Of a stretch of 64,000 nt of DNA, positions 8,193 to 16,861 are shown in pieces (the stretch's first letter is position 1; each line of letters begins with the position of its first letter). Location: NCBI RefSeq assembly GCF_012933555.1, contig NZ_JABBPK010000001.1, positions 1,776,001-1,840,000 on the forward strand, read 5' to 3'. The translations under genes and the position numbers were made by a program. The DNA comes from Niallia alba (GTDB lineage: Bacteria; Bacillota; Bacilli; Bacillales; Cytobacillaceae). The notes beneath the pieces were generated by a model. That model made no database searches, was not told the DNA's origin, and saw nothing but the letters and a program-made list of their open reading frames with translations.

Positions 8193-8569
8193 GAGGCTGG
8201 GACATAAGTATTCCAGCCAAGGATAATTCCGAACAATTATACGAAGATGCTAATGAATGTTCCGTATAATTGTTCGGGCTTTTATTTGTTTTTCAAAGGA
8301 TGTTTCCATGAAGTTTGGTGCGATTCCCCGCAGCCGGAATACACTTCGCTTTCCATGGGGCTCGCGCTGAGCCGCTTCGGCCTGTGGCCTGCAGGGTCTC
8401 AGACTGTCTCGCTAATCCCATAGGAGTCTTCGTGTATTCCGGCTGCTCTGTTTTTCCAACTAATTATATTTCCTCTTGTAAAAAGTATGCGAAAGCAGCC
8501 GCTATTTACTAGCTATATTAGAAATTGTTCGTCTTTACAGAGTATCTATTTAGGTTATGTCCCATCCTC
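8193..8569 (+). mobile_element. MITE-like element with 'gaggctgggacataa' inverted ends
   Basis: A 377-bp non-coding block bounded by 15-bp inverted repeats: gaggctgggacataa (8193-8207) and the complement of ttatgtcccatcctc (8555-8569), 14 of 15 matching. Next to the left end is a large hairpin ccgaacaattatacg / cgtataattgttcgg followed by gcttttatttg, which could act as a terminator. An R1 repeat (8295-8502) is nested inside. Related fragments occur at 12156 and 20336. Confidence 0.55.
8295..8502 (+). repeat. MITE-like GC-rich repeat, family R1 (copy 3)
   Basis: Contains gcagccggaatacac (left) and gtgtattccggctgc (right) as a perfect 15-bp inverted repeat around a GC-rich core with the shared tctcagactgtctcgctaat segment. 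The outer ends are diverged (aaaggatgtttcc; gcgaaagcagcc). It lies inside the 8193-8569 element. Confidence 0.75.
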
Positions 8570-8685
8570 TTTTTATTATCCCTTGATTTTGAGCGAAAGA
8601 AAATTTTAAAAAATCAAAAAACACCATTGACAAATTCTTCAATAAAATGCTATTATATTCTTCTTTTGAAAAGGAGGGAGAAGCA

Positions 8686-9663
8686 TTGATTAAAGTAGAC
8701 GGGATAAATAAGTCCTTTAAGGTTGCTAAGCGAGCAACAGGATTGGTGGAAGGACTAAAAGCCCTTGTTTCTAGGGAGCACACGATTGTCCATGCATTAA
8801 ATGATGTGAGTTTTACGATAAATCCAGGAGAAATTGTCGGTTATATTGGTCCGAATGGAGCAGGGAAATCAACTACGATAAAAGTAATGAGCGGCATCTT
8901 AGTTCCAGATAGTGGAAGTTGTGAAATAATGGGCTATACACCATGGAAGGATCGAGTAGAATATGTGAAAAATATTGGTGTCGTCTTTGGGCAACGATCC
9001 CAGCTATGGTGGGACGTACCGGTCATCGATTCATTTGCTTTATTAAAAGATATTTACCATATACCAGATAAAGAGTATGATGAAACGTTATCGTTATTAA
9101 TTGACACACTCGAGTTAAAAGATATCCTACATTCACCAGTAAGACAGCTCAGTTTAGGACAGCGGATGCGTTGTGAAATTGCAGCTTCCCTTATACATAA
9201 TCCACAAATTCTATTCTTAGATGAACCTACCATCGGTCTTGATGCAGTTAGCAAAATTGCAGTAAGAAACTTTATAAAAAAAATCAATAAACAGAAGAAT
9301 GTAACGGTTATCCTTACAACACATGATATGTTTGATATTGAAGCACTTTGTGATCGAGTTATTCTAATCGGAAAAGGGAGCCTATTATATGATGGGAATC
9401 TACAGGAACTAAGAAATCGCTTTGGATCTCATCGAACAATAACGGTAGACTATAAGTCTAGTAATATACCTATTCAAATTCCCGGGACCATTAATCTCTC
9501 CCGGACAGAAGAAAGAGCAATCCTGAGTGTAGATACGACGCAAATATCTGTATCGGAAGTAATCATGGAGTTGTCTCATTCACTAGATTTAGTCGATATT
9601 TCCGTCATGTCACAGCCGATTGAAGATATCATTGTACAACTCTATAAGGAGTATGAGATATGA
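8686..9663 (+). CDS. ABC transporter ATP-binding protein (ABC-2 type exporter)
   Basis: A 325-residue ATPase of the drug/natural-product export type. It has Walker A GPNGAGKST, the signature LSLGQRMRCE, Walker B ILFLDEPTIGLD and the H-loop TTHD, followed by a C-terminal extension of about 90 residues typical of this subfamily. The start is taken as TTG 8686, with AAGGAGG 7 nt upstream. The in-frame ATG at 8647 lies before this site and is rejected. It overlaps the next gene by 4 nt (ATGA) and forms an operon with two ABC-2 permeases. Substrate unknown. Confidence 0.9.
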   Translation: MIKVDGINKSFKVAKRATGLVEGLKALVSREHTIVHALNDVSFTINPGEIVGYIGPNGAGKSTTIKVMSGILVPDSGSCEIMGYTPWKDRVEYVKNIGVVFGQRSQLWWDVPVIDSFALLKDIYHIPDKEYDETLSLLIDTLELKDILHSPVRQLSLGQRMRCEIAASLIHNPQILFLDEPTIGLDAVSKIAVRNFIKKINKQKNVTVILTTHDMFDIEALCDRVILIGKGSLLYDGNLQELRNRFGSHRTITVDYKSSNIPIQIPGTINLSRTEERAILSVDTTQISVSEVIMELSHSLDLVDISVMSQPIEDIIVQLYKEYEI

Positions 9664-10472
9664 GGACAATGAAACCATATATGGCTGTATTAAGATTGCG
9701 TTTATTAAATGGTATGCAGTACCGTGCTGCAGCATTGGCAGGTGTTGCTACACAGTTTTTCTGGGGATTTATTTATATCATGATTTTTCAGGCATTTTAT
9801 GCACAAGCGAGCTCGAATCAACCAATTTCTTTAGAAGAATTGGTCACTTATTTATGGCTACAACAATCTTTTTTAGCATTTATAATGCTATGGTTTCGCG
9901 ACAATGAGTTATTTGATTTAATTACAACAGGAAATATTGCATATGAATTATGTAGACCAATTGGGATTTATGAATATTGGTTTAGCAAGTTACTAGCACA
10001 GCGGTTAGCTAGCGCATTATTAAGGTGTTTTCCGATATTGTTGCTGGCTTTTTTGCTGCCTCCAGCTTATCGGATGATGTTACCCCCAGATGTCAAAACG
10101 TTCTTGTTATTTTGTCTCTCGCTTTTATTGGGATTATTGGTTTTAGTGGCTATTTCAATGTTTATCTATATTTCCGTATTTATTACATTATCCCCGATGG
10201 GTTCTCTTCTAGTATTTGGTGTTGTAGGAGAGTTTTTTGCTGGGATGGTTGTTCCTATTCCATTAATGCCAGAGTGGTTACAACAAATCGTTTATCTTCT
10301 GCCGTTCCGATTAACAGCTGATTTTCCATTCCGGGTCTATTCTGGTCATATTCCAAATGGAGAAGCAATGGAAGGAATCTTCATTCAGCTTGCTTGGCTG
10401 TTAGTACTCGTTTTCTTTGGGAAAATAGCTTTACAAAAAGCGATGAAAAAAGTCATTGTACAGGGAGGGTAA
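9660..10472 (+). CDS. ABC-2 family transporter permease, subunit 1
   Basis: A 270-residue membrane protein with about six hydrophobic segments, of the ABC2_membrane_6 (former DUF990) type. Landmarks are the N-terminal YMAVLRLRLLNGMQYRAA and the WLQQIVYLLPFRLTADFP segment before the last TM regions. Translationally coupled to the ATPase by a 4-nt overlap. It is paired with a second, distantly similar permease 6 nt downstream, indicating a heterodimeric membrane domain. Confidence 0.85.
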   Translation: MRTMKPYMAVLRLRLLNGMQYRAAALAGVATQFFWGFIYIMIFQAFYAQASSNQPISLEELVTYLWLQQSFLAFIMLWFRDNELFDLITTGNIAYELCRPIGIYEYWFSKLLAQRLASALLRCFPILLLAFLLPPAYRMMLPPDVKTFLLFCLSLLLGLLVLVAISMFIYISVFITLSPMGSLLVFGVVGEFFAGMVVPIPLMPEWLQQIVYLLPFRLTADFPFRVYSGHIPNGEAMEGIFIQLAWLLVLVFFGKIALQKAMKKVIVQGG

Positions 10473-10478
10473 GCTTAG

Positions 10479-11261
10479 ATGAGACTATATTTTCAATACC
10501 TTCTATTATTATTTAAATCACAAATGCAATATCGAACATCTTTTTGGTTATTGTCATTAGGACAATTTCTGGTCCCCTTTTCTGCCTTTGCCGGATTATA
10601 TTTTTTATTCGAGCGATTTGGACAAATAAAGGGCTGGGATTTTTATGAGGTTGCACTTTGTTTTGCTATCATTCATATGGCATTTGCATTAAGTGAATGC
10701 TTTGCAAGAGGGTTTGATAATTTCTCTAGTCTTGTTGCGAGTGGTGATTTTGACAGATTACTTGTTAGACCAAGGACAACCTTTGTACAGGTCCTTGGTT
10801 CAAAATTCGAGTTTACGAGAGTTGGGAGACTTTTGCAGAGTGTTATCGTGCTAGGTTGGGCTGTAAGTAACTTAGCAATCGATTGGAGTTTTTTGAAAAT
10901 TTTAACGTTACTATTAATGATTATAAGTGGGGTTTTTATTTTTACTGGCATTTTTATTTTAGCAGCTACCCTCAGCTTTTGGACGATTCAAGGGTTAGAA
11001 ATTGCCAATATTTTTACTGATGGTGGTAGGGAGATGGCGCAGTATCCGTTAAATATTTATCAAAAATGGGTGACGCGTTTTTTTACTTTTGTGATTCCTT
11101 TTGGAAGTGTTAATTATTTACCTTTACTTTACCTGCTTGGTAAAGGAGGAAAGGAAGAATGGCTATATATGCTGACACCCCTAGCAGGAATAGTATTTAT
11201 CCTTCCCTGTATTTTTGTATGGATAGTGGGTGTTCGCCACTATCGGTCAACCGGTTCCTAA
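10479..11261 (+). CDS. ABC-2 family transporter permease, subunit 2
   Basis: A 260-residue permease with about six TM segments, the second half of the exporter. It carries SLVASGDFDRLLVRPR, the typical cytosolic loop of this family, and ends with FVIPFGSVNYLPL followed by the last TM. The start ATG has GGAGGGTAAGC upstream, 6 nt after the previous stop. No obvious terminator follows before the DUF4025 gene. Confidence 0.85.
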   Translation: MRLYFQYLLLLFKSQMQYRTSFWLLSLGQFLVPFSAFAGLYFLFERFGQIKGWDFYEVALCFAIIHMAFALSECFARGFDNFSSLVASGDFDRLLVRPRTTFVQVLGSKFEFTRVGRLLQSVIVLGWAVSNLAIDWSFLKILTLLLMIISGVFIFTGIFILAATLSFWTIQGLEIANIFTDGGREMAQYPLNIYQKWVTRFFTFVIPFGSVNYLPLLYLLGKGGKEEWLYMLTPLAGIVFILPCIFVWIVGVRHYRSTGS

Positions 11262-11347
11262 TAGAGAATGTTTCCTGTTTCGTGAATGGTGGTATAAATC
11301 TAATAGATTAATTTACTTCATCAAGAAATAATGGGAGGCGTTTTAAA

Positions 11348-11512
11348 GTGAATAAAGAATCAATAACAAGCCCTGCAGGAAAAACACATCAGCCTAACGA
11401 GAAGAATCAAAAAGATGAGGCTTCAAAAGGCTTGAAAGAAACTCATGAGCAAGCAAATAATAGTTTAACAGAGGGTACAATTGATAAGAAGAAGGAAAAG
11501 GAAGAAAAATAA
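11348..11512 (+). CDS. Small DUF4025 (YozQ-like) protein
   Basis: A 54-residue, highly charged, cysteine-free protein starting at GTG with GGGAGG 10 nt upstream. The core SKGLKETHEQANNSLTEGTID matches the DUF4025/YozQ pattern (GL-x-x-THEQ-x(5)-EGTID) known from Bacillus. The function of the family is unknown, and the low-complexity lysine/glutamate tail suggests a disordered protein. A strong terminator follows 9 nt after the stop, which supports it as a real transcription unit. Confidence 0.65.
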   Translation: MNKESITSPAGKTHQPNEKNQKDEASKGLKETHEQANNSLTEGTIDKKKEKEEK

Positions 11513-11521
11513 ATTAGTATT

Positions 11522-11559
11522 AAAAAGGAGAAAAATGACTATTCATTTTTCTCCTTTTT
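11522..11559 (+). terminator. Terminator after the DUF4025 gene
   Basis: aaaaggagaaaaatga / tcatttttctcctttt hairpin with a tetraloop-size loop and a T-rich 3' arm. Symmetrical, so it may act in both directions. Confidence 0.85.
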
Positions 11560-11624
11560 GTATCTGGTGAAGGGGACACGTATAATGGATAGTGGTTAAA
11601 TAAATAGAGAGAAAGGCTGTTAGA

Positions 11625-12200
11625 ATGAAAAAAATATGGATTATATTAATAGGATTATTGGTTCTGTTTCTTCTTTTAGTTGCTACCTATAAATTAATGA
11701 ATGCGCGGACTTTTCAATTGTTTGGGGGCTTAACGTATCAGGTGGAGACAAAGGAGAAAGTAGTTGCATTAACATTTGATGACGGACCAACAAAAAATGT
11801 GGATGACATATTAGCATTATTAGATACTTATGACGCAAAAGCTACTTTTTTTCTTATTGGAAATGAGATAGAAAGAAATCCTGAATTAGCAGAGAAAATA
11901 GTGGAAAAGGGACATCAACTTGGAAATCATACATATTCTCATGAACGGATGATTTTTAAATCACAGGCTTTTATAAAGAAAGAAGTGGAAGAAACAAATC
12001 AATTAATTGAAAAGGCAGGTTTCACAGGTGAAATAGATTTTAGACCACCAAATGGGAAGAAGTTATTTGGACTTCCATATTATTTAAAACAAGCAAATAT
12101 AGATACGATTCTCTGGGACATTGAGCCTGATACTTATTATCAGACGCCATACGAACTTTTCTTAGTCTGTACGTATAATCGTTCGGGGTTATTTGGTTGA
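11625..12200 (+). CDS. Polysaccharide deacetylase, C-terminally truncated
   Basis: NodB-homology (CE4) deacetylase anchored by one N-terminal membrane helix (residues 4-23). The family removes N- or O-acetyl groups from peptidoglycan or other glycans outside the cell. Visible motifs: TFDDGP (50-55), the metal-binding HTYSH (102-106) and RPPNGKK (140-146), then WDIEPDTYYQTP (164-175). Homologues continue about 60 more residues, including the LLHP-type motif with the catalytic histidine. Here residues after about 176 are encoded by a repeat element (12156-12221) and read as unrelated sequence to a stop at 12200. The gene is therefore broken at its 3' end and probably inactive. Confidence 0.8.
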   Translation: MKKIWIILIGLLVLFLLLVATYKLMNARTFQLFGGLTYQVETKEKVVALTFDDGPTKNVDDILALLDTYDAKATFFLIGNEIERNPELAEKIVEKGHQLGNHTYSHERMIFKSQAFIKKEVEETNQLIEKAGFTGEIDFRPPNGKKLFGLPYYLKQANIDTILWDIEPDTYYQTPYELFLVCTYNRSGLFG

Positions 12201-12221
12201 AAATACTTATGTCCCAGCTTC
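12156..12221 (-). repeat. Fragment of the 'gaggctgggacataa' element, inverted
   Basis: The complement reads gaagctgggacataagtat and then the ccgaac-attatacg half-hairpin, matching 8193-8243 with scattered changes. It replaces the 3' end of the deacetylase gene; its other end is missing. Confidence 0.65.
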
Positions 12222-12249
12222 TTTCCTACAGAAAAATCATAATTTTAAG

Positions 12250-13284
12250 TTATTTAACTAACTTATCCCTCTCGGCTGCGTAAGGTGGATGCTCCATCCA
12301 GCCATTATCAATCATAATTTTTGCTGCATCTTCGGCAAATTTACTAATTTGAAGTAATCCTTTTGTATACATAACTCCTAAATCATGTCTTCCGCTAACA
12401 GCTACTGAGTTTCCGAAGGATCTAATTATCATGGAAAACATATCCATTTTATGAAATAACATTAATTTATCGGAAAAAGGAGTATCAGTAGAAGTTGTTA
12501 CTAAATGATCTAGATAGGATGGTGCTGGTAAATCTTCTTTATGTAATTTTTCGACAAATAACTCAATATGCTTATGTGTGAAGTTTTTGCCTCTTTTAAA
12601 TAAATCACGAATTTCTTCTTGTTCGGTAACTTGGCTAAATGCCGTTATTAATGCTTTACTAGCAACATTATTTTCAATATTATCATAAAGATGGGCTATC
12701 TCTAATGCATGTAAAGGTCTTACATGTCCAACATATCCATTTAAAAAATCCTTCTCAACAAAATCTTCTTTTTCTGGTATCGGAATAATAGGCGGTTTAC
12801 GAATAAATCCCTTATTCATTAATACTTCTTTGATTTGCTCCATTAAAGCCATGGTAGATTCCATACAATACTTATAAAACTCTTCTACATCTTTTCTAAA
12901 AACAAGTGGAATGGCTACTTTATAAATGCTCATCCCTGCTTTAGCAGCATATTTAAGATAATGAACATAGAATTCATCTTCAAACAAACGAGGGGCTTGG
13001 GGGTTCAAATCTTCTTCTATAGAGAAACCTTTAGGTATGGGGAAATTTTCTTTCTTCAATATTTCTTCTGAAGTATTTAAGAATTCTGTAGTTAATGTAA
13101 ACGCTTCTTCTAGTAATTTTTTTATATCTATATCCTCGACGTGCTGTAAATAATAGTGTAGAAAACATGTAGACATGCTGTTCCCCCTATAAGTCGCCCA
13201 AAGTTTACCCAACTCTGCTGATGTAAGCTTTTCACTAAGGTTTGTGTTTGTTGAACGTATATTTAGTGGTTTTTGCGTGTCCAT
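12250..13284 (-). CDS. DUF3231 family protein
   Basis: A 344-residue, mostly helical protein with two tandem related halves, about 20-175 and 185-340. Each has helix-rich segments such as GKLWATYRGNSMSTCFLHYYLQH and HKMDMFSMIIRSFGNS. This fits DUF3231, found almost only in Bacillales and related in architecture to spore-coat CotF-like four-helix proteins. Function unknown; a spore or stress role is an inference. The ATG at 13284 is preferred over 13290 because AAAGGAGT lies 7 nt before it and only 1 nt before the first. Confidence 0.82.
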   Translation of the reverse strand: MDTQKPLNIRSTNTNLSEKLTSAELGKLWATYRGNSMSTCFLHYYLQHVEDIDIKKLLEEAFTLTTEFLNTSEEILKKENFPIPKGFSIEEDLNPQAPRLFEDEFYVHYLKYAAKAGMSIYKVAIPLVFRKDVEEFYKYCMESTMALMEQIKEVLMNKGFIRKPPIIPIPEKEDFVEKDFLNGYVGHVRPLHALEIAHLYDNIENNVASKALITAFSQVTEQEEIRDLFKRGKNFTHKHIELFVEKLHKEDLPAPSYLDHLVTTSTDTPFSDKLMLFHKMDMFSMIIRSFGNSVAVSGRHDLGVMYTKGLLQISKFAEDAAKIMIDNGWMEHPPYAAERDKLVK

Positions 13285-13472
13285 TTTCATACTCCTTTAA
13301 AGTGATTTTGTTTTAGTATTCACGAGCATTTATTATCATATGCTAAACTTAATTACTAAAATGGAATCTTTTTTAAAGGGGAGAATTTTTTTGAAAAAAT
13401 AGAATCACTTTCGCTCCTTGTTTCAATCGTTTAGAATAATACAGAAAAAAGAAAAATTTATGGGAGTAGATA

Positions 13473-14156
13473 ATGAAGATACTACTTGTTGAAGACGATA
13501 AAACCATCGCCTCTGGTTTAGAATACAGTTTACAAAGTGAAAAATATGAAACAATTACTTGTCATGACGCAAAATCTGCTAGAAAGACTTTAGAAGAAGA
13601 GCTAATAAATATCGATTTATGTCTATTTGATTTGTCGCTGCCAGATGGTTCTGGGTATGAGTTATGCGAGATTGTAAAAAGTAAATCAGATAAGCCTGTT
13701 ATCTTTTTAACTGTATTAGATGATGAAGTAAATGTTGTTATGGGTCTTGATATGGGAGCAGATGACTATATTACAAAACCATTCCGCTTAAGAGAGCTAC
13801 TTTCTAGAATTAAATCTGTTTTGCGACGCTATAATAAGCAGCAACAAAATACTCCGGTTATTGAAGTTGATCATATTCGAATTAATACATTGGAAGGAAA
13901 GATTTATAAAAGGGATGAAGAAGTAGTAGTTACAGCACTAGAATACCGATTATTTCTTATCTTCGCTAATAACTTAGGACAAGTATTAACAAGAACACAG
14001 CTATTGGAGCGCATATGGGATGTAGCAGGAGATTTTGTTAATGACAATACCTTAACTGTTTATATCAAAAGGCTGCGTGAGAAATTAGAAGATAATCCGC
14101 AAAAACCGACTATTATTAAAACTATTCGCGGTCTGGGCTATAAGGTAGGTGACTAA
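13473..14156 (+). CDS. OmpR/PhoB-family response regulator
   Basis: A 227-residue regulator. The receiver domain (1-120) has the acidic pair ED, the phosphoacceptor aspartate in LCLFDLSLPDGSG and the lysine in DDYITKPF. A C-terminal winged-helix domain (about 130-225) ends in KTIRGLGYKVGD, typical of OmpR-like effectors. It overlaps the start region of the following histidine kinase. The nearest relatives by architecture are VncR/BceR-type regulators that control ABC transporters. The ABC pair at 21064-24335 is the likely target, now 5.9 kb away. Confidence 0.93.
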   Translation: MKILLVEDDKTIASGLEYSLQSEKYETITCHDAKSARKTLEEELINIDLCLFDLSLPDGSGYELCEIVKSKSDKPVIFLTVLDDEVNVVMGLDMGADDYITKPFRLRELLSRIKSVLRRYNKQQQNTPVIEVDHIRINTLEGKIYKRDEEVVVTALEYRLFLIFANNLGQVLTRTQLLERIWDVAGDFVNDNTLTVYIKRLREKLEDNPQKPTIIKTIRGLGYKVGD

Positions 14157-14157
14157 C

Positions 14158-15162
14158 ATGCTTCGTAATCGAGAAGTGAAGATATTAACAACAGTTTTAG
14201 CTCTCATTAGTACAGTAGCAATTATGTATGCTATTATTGCATATTCCATTTCTGTCACAATATTTTTACTTATAGTTATTATCATTATTTTCGGATGCTT
14301 TTATCAATTTACAAGGTTTCGATACAAGGAAATAGAAAAGCTTTCGAGTTACTTGCAGCAAATTAGTAATGGGGATAAAAGCTTAGATATTCGTGATAAT
14401 GTGGAGGGCGAGCTGAGTGTTTTAAAAAATAATATCTATAAAGTGACCTTAATGCTTTCGGAAAATAGTGCGCTTCTTCGTCAGGAAAAATTAAAGCTAA
14501 CTGATGCGATTTCAGATATATCCCATCAATTAAAAACACCGTTGACATCTATGGTTATGATGACTGATTTATTAAGTGATCCACATTTAAAAGAGGGAAA
14601 AAGGCGCGAGTTTACGAATAATCTATCAATACAGCTGGAAAGAATGGAGTGGTTAGTCTCTTCTTTGCTGAAATTATCGAAAATGGATGCTGGTACGATT
14701 CTATTTAAAAAGGAGCAAGTTGATGTAAAAAAACTGCTTTATAAGGCAGTGGAACCAGTATTAATTCCGATGGATATCAAGGGACAGGCTTTTGGGATTG
14801 TAGGAGACGAGGATGTTACTTATATTGGCGATTTTAAATGGACAGTGGAAGCAATTATCAATATTTTGAAAAATTGTGTGGAGCATACCCATGAAGGCGG
14901 AGAAATACATATTCGATTTTCTGAAAATGTCTTATTTACGGAAATTGTCATTCAGGATAATGGGAAAGGTATCGCCAAGAAAGATGTACCTTATATTTTT
15001 AAACGATTTTATAAGGGAGAAAATGCAAGTGAAGATAGCATCGGCATAGGATTAGCGATGGCATATAGCATTATCAAAAGCCAGCATGGTGATATTGAGG
15101 TTAGAAGTAAGGTGGGGGAAGGGACTACTTTTCATATTAAGTTTTATAAACAGGTGGTTTAG
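14158..15162 (+). CDS. Sensor histidine kinase, intramembrane-sensing type
   Basis: A 334-residue kinase. Two N-terminal helices (about 8-26 and 29-47) are separated by almost no extracellular loop, as in BceS/VncS-type kinases that sense through a partner ABC transporter. The phosphoacceptor histidine lies in ISDISHQLKTPLTS. The N-box is NILKNCVEHT, followed by DNGKGI, KRFYKGE and GIGLAMAYSI. ATG 14158 is chosen over GTG 14149 because AGGTG lies at better spacing. Cotranscribed with the response regulator. No terminator is obvious directly after it. Confidence 0.92.
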   Translation: MLRNREVKILTTVLALISTVAIMYAIIAYSISVTIFLLIVIIIIFGCFYQFTRFRYKEIEKLSSYLQQISNGDKSLDIRDNVEGELSVLKNNIYKVTLMLSENSALLRQEKLKLTDAISDISHQLKTPLTSMVMMTDLLSDPHLKEGKRREFTNNLSIQLERMEWLVSSLLKLSKMDAGTILFKKEQVDVKKLLYKAVEPVLIPMDIKGQAFGIVGDEDVTYIGDFKWTVEAIINILKNCVEHTHEGGEIHIRFSENVLFTEIVIQDNGKGIAKKDVPYIFKRFYKGENASEDSIGIGLAMAYSIIKSQHGDIEVRSKVGEGTTFHIKFYKQVV

Positions 15163-15185
15163 TGAGGATAGCGGTATCTAGGAGC

Positions 15186-15330
15186 GGGAATGAAAGCTGA
15201 AAATTGTTCCGCTTTAAGAAAAAGTGGCGTTCATAGAAGGAATGAAAGCCAGAATCCGCTGAGCTGCAAGGAAAAGTGGTGTTCATAGAGGGAATGAAAG
15301 CTAAAAACTGCAAAGATAAAAGAAAAAGTT
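15186..15330 (+). repeat. 53-nt-period repeat, about 2.7 units
   Basis: gggaatgaaagc recurs at 15186, 15239 and 15291, and gtgg(c/t)gttcatag precedes the second and third units. The units differ in the middle, so this is an old or diverging array. It lies directly after the kinase stop codon. Confidence 0.6.
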
Positions 15331-15469
15331 TTACTTTTTTCAATTTTCTCTTATATGGTTTTATCAACTATATTGATGAGCAACAATTCCCTTTTGCTTT
15401 CTATTCTCTTTATTCTTTTAACACTACCTCTAATTCTATTTTTAATAGACCTTTAATTACATAATAACA

Positions 15470-15481
15470 GAACGTTTGTTC
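15470..15481. promoter_or_regulatory. LexA/SOS-box-like palindrome (orphan)
   Basis: gaacgtttgttc fits the Gram-positive LexA core GAAC-N4-GTTC. No gene starts close downstream on either strand, so it may be chance or a relic. Confidence 0.25.
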
Positions 15482-15644
15482 TTGTTCGGCTAGTGACAAA
15501 GAAGACGGATGTAGGTTAGTAAAAAAGTTTAATTAATTTTCTTTTTTGCAACTATATAAACAGCACCTTAAATGTCTAGGCAAATATTTTAGGTATAACT
15601 CCAACATTTTACATTAAACCTACATTAAGATAACAAACGTAAAT

Positions 15645-15684
15645 AAAAGCTGATTTTCCACATTGTTGTAGAAATCAGCTTTTG
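15645..15684 (+). terminator. Orphan terminator hairpin
   Basis: aaaagctgattt / aaatcagctttt stem with a 15-nt loop, then tgctttatt. No gene ends nearby on the plus strand, so it may mark a lost gene or a small RNA. Confidence 0.6.
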
Positions 15685-16062
15685 CTTTATTTAATGGAGT
15701 AATTCATTTGAGTTAGATTTTTTCTCTTCTAACTTTAATGTTCTGAAATCGAAGCTCTCTAATTGTTTCCTCTAATTGAAGTGTTAATTTCCCATATCCC
15801 TTTTATAAACTACATTACATAAAAGGGGTATATATCTTCAGCGTTATGATTGGCTAATAAAATTGTCATTTACAGAAGACTCTTTTCAGTATAATCCAGA
15901 ATTCTAGTACGATAATTGAATACGTGGGTAGCATTAATTAGCTAATTTAGCTTAATCATAATGTTAAAAGGATATTCAGGAAAAGCATCAAAAAAGGCAA
16001 GTCACTATACTCTGTGTGGCGTAGATCTTGCAATAGTTATTTAGGGGTAACATCTTCCTCAA

Positions 16063-16425
16063 TTATTCATATTTACTTTTTTTATGAGAATAATTTATAA
16101 CTGTAACTCCTGCTGCACTAACGTTCATAGTTACAGTGTCTGTTCCTAAGTAGATATGAGCTTTCTCAAATGGCATTATAGTTACAACAACATCAAAATC
16201 ATATCCCCCCTCGTTTTTTCTAGTGATGCTTATTACTTTAGCATCAGCAGGAGAAAATTGTGTTAATTGACCATAATAACCAGTTACAGCGTTGTTTATA
16301 TAAGGATATAAAGTTGTTAAAAAGGTATCAGTAAGTATTTTTTCGTTATTCTGCGCTAGGGAATTAGTAGGAATGATAAACAACAATGAGAGGATAATTA
16401 ATGCAACGGTTAATAGCTTTTTCAC
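16063..16425 (-). CDS. Secreted DUF3888 protein
   Basis: A 120-residue protein with a signal peptide (residues 1-24, ending SLAQ). The mature part has the DUF3888 pattern: EKILTDTFLTTLYPYINNAV near the start and FDVVVTIMPFEKAH further on. The family is restricted to Bacillales and uncharacterised. The start is GTG with AGGTGGTG 8 nt upstream. It is on the opposite strand to its neighbours, within the AT-rich island. Confidence 0.75.
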   Translation of the reverse strand: MKKLLTVALIILSLLFIIPTNSLAQNNEKILTDTFLTTLYPYINNAVTGYYGQLTQFSPADAKVISITRKNEGGYDFDVVVTIMPFEKAHIYLGTDTVTMNVSAAGVTVINYSHKKSKYE

Positions 16426-16861
16426 TTTATTAGCACCACCTAGATTAGTTTTATACCTAATATGTCTTTAATATTGGTCCAATATACATTTTTCGAATGA
16501 GTTTTCAGCACTTTTTTATTGTTGACATTAGTTCTTGAACATTCGGAATTTATAAAATGAATTTTGTGTGATACTAATCTAATTATCTGAAGCTCGCTAT
16601 CAAAATACTAGGCTACAACTTACCTAATTAAAAATTTCATATTCTTATCTTGTTCAAATTTAATTTATTTCAAAAATCATTAGTGGTATAAGATGTATGG
16701 AATATGTTATCACGCTAAAAGAATCCTGATTTTCAGGGTTCTTTTTTTCATAAGAAAGGATAATAGTGAAATATTACTAAATTGATAAAATATAGAGGTT
16801 TTTTAAGTTGGTTGAAGAATTAGTATATTATGGTAAATTAAACTTTTTGAGGTGAACTTTA
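16426..16861. other. Divergent spacer between the DUF3888 gene and the Asp-box gene
   Basis: About 435 bp, very AT-rich. It contains the terminator-like hairpin at 16720 and the promoters of both flanking genes (attgttgac at 16520 and ggttgaag at 16810 are possible -35 regions). No gene is supported. Confidence 0.4.
16720..16748 (+). terminator. Orphan terminator hairpin in the island
   Basis: agaatcctga-tttt-cagggttct followed by seven T residues. No plus-strand gene ends upstream within 1.5 kb. Confidence 0.65.

Larger units (their letters stand above)
15163..16062. other. 900-bp gene-free region at the left edge of the accessory island
   Basis: No convincing gene on either strand. It holds a 53-nt-period repeat (15186-15330), a LexA-like palindrome (15470-15481), and an orphan terminator (15645-15684). 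A short minus-strand open stretch near 15705-15795 (reading ...LQLEETIRELRFQNIKV...) could be the tail of a lost gene. Very AT-rich. Confidence 0.5.

Noticed and set aside
13473-15162. Two-component system assigned to the ABC-2 exporter at 8686-11261
   Set aside because: The exporter is separated by three unrelated genes, one on the opposite strand, and ABC-2 exporters are not the usual partner of small-loop kinases; the FtsX-type ABC pair fits better.
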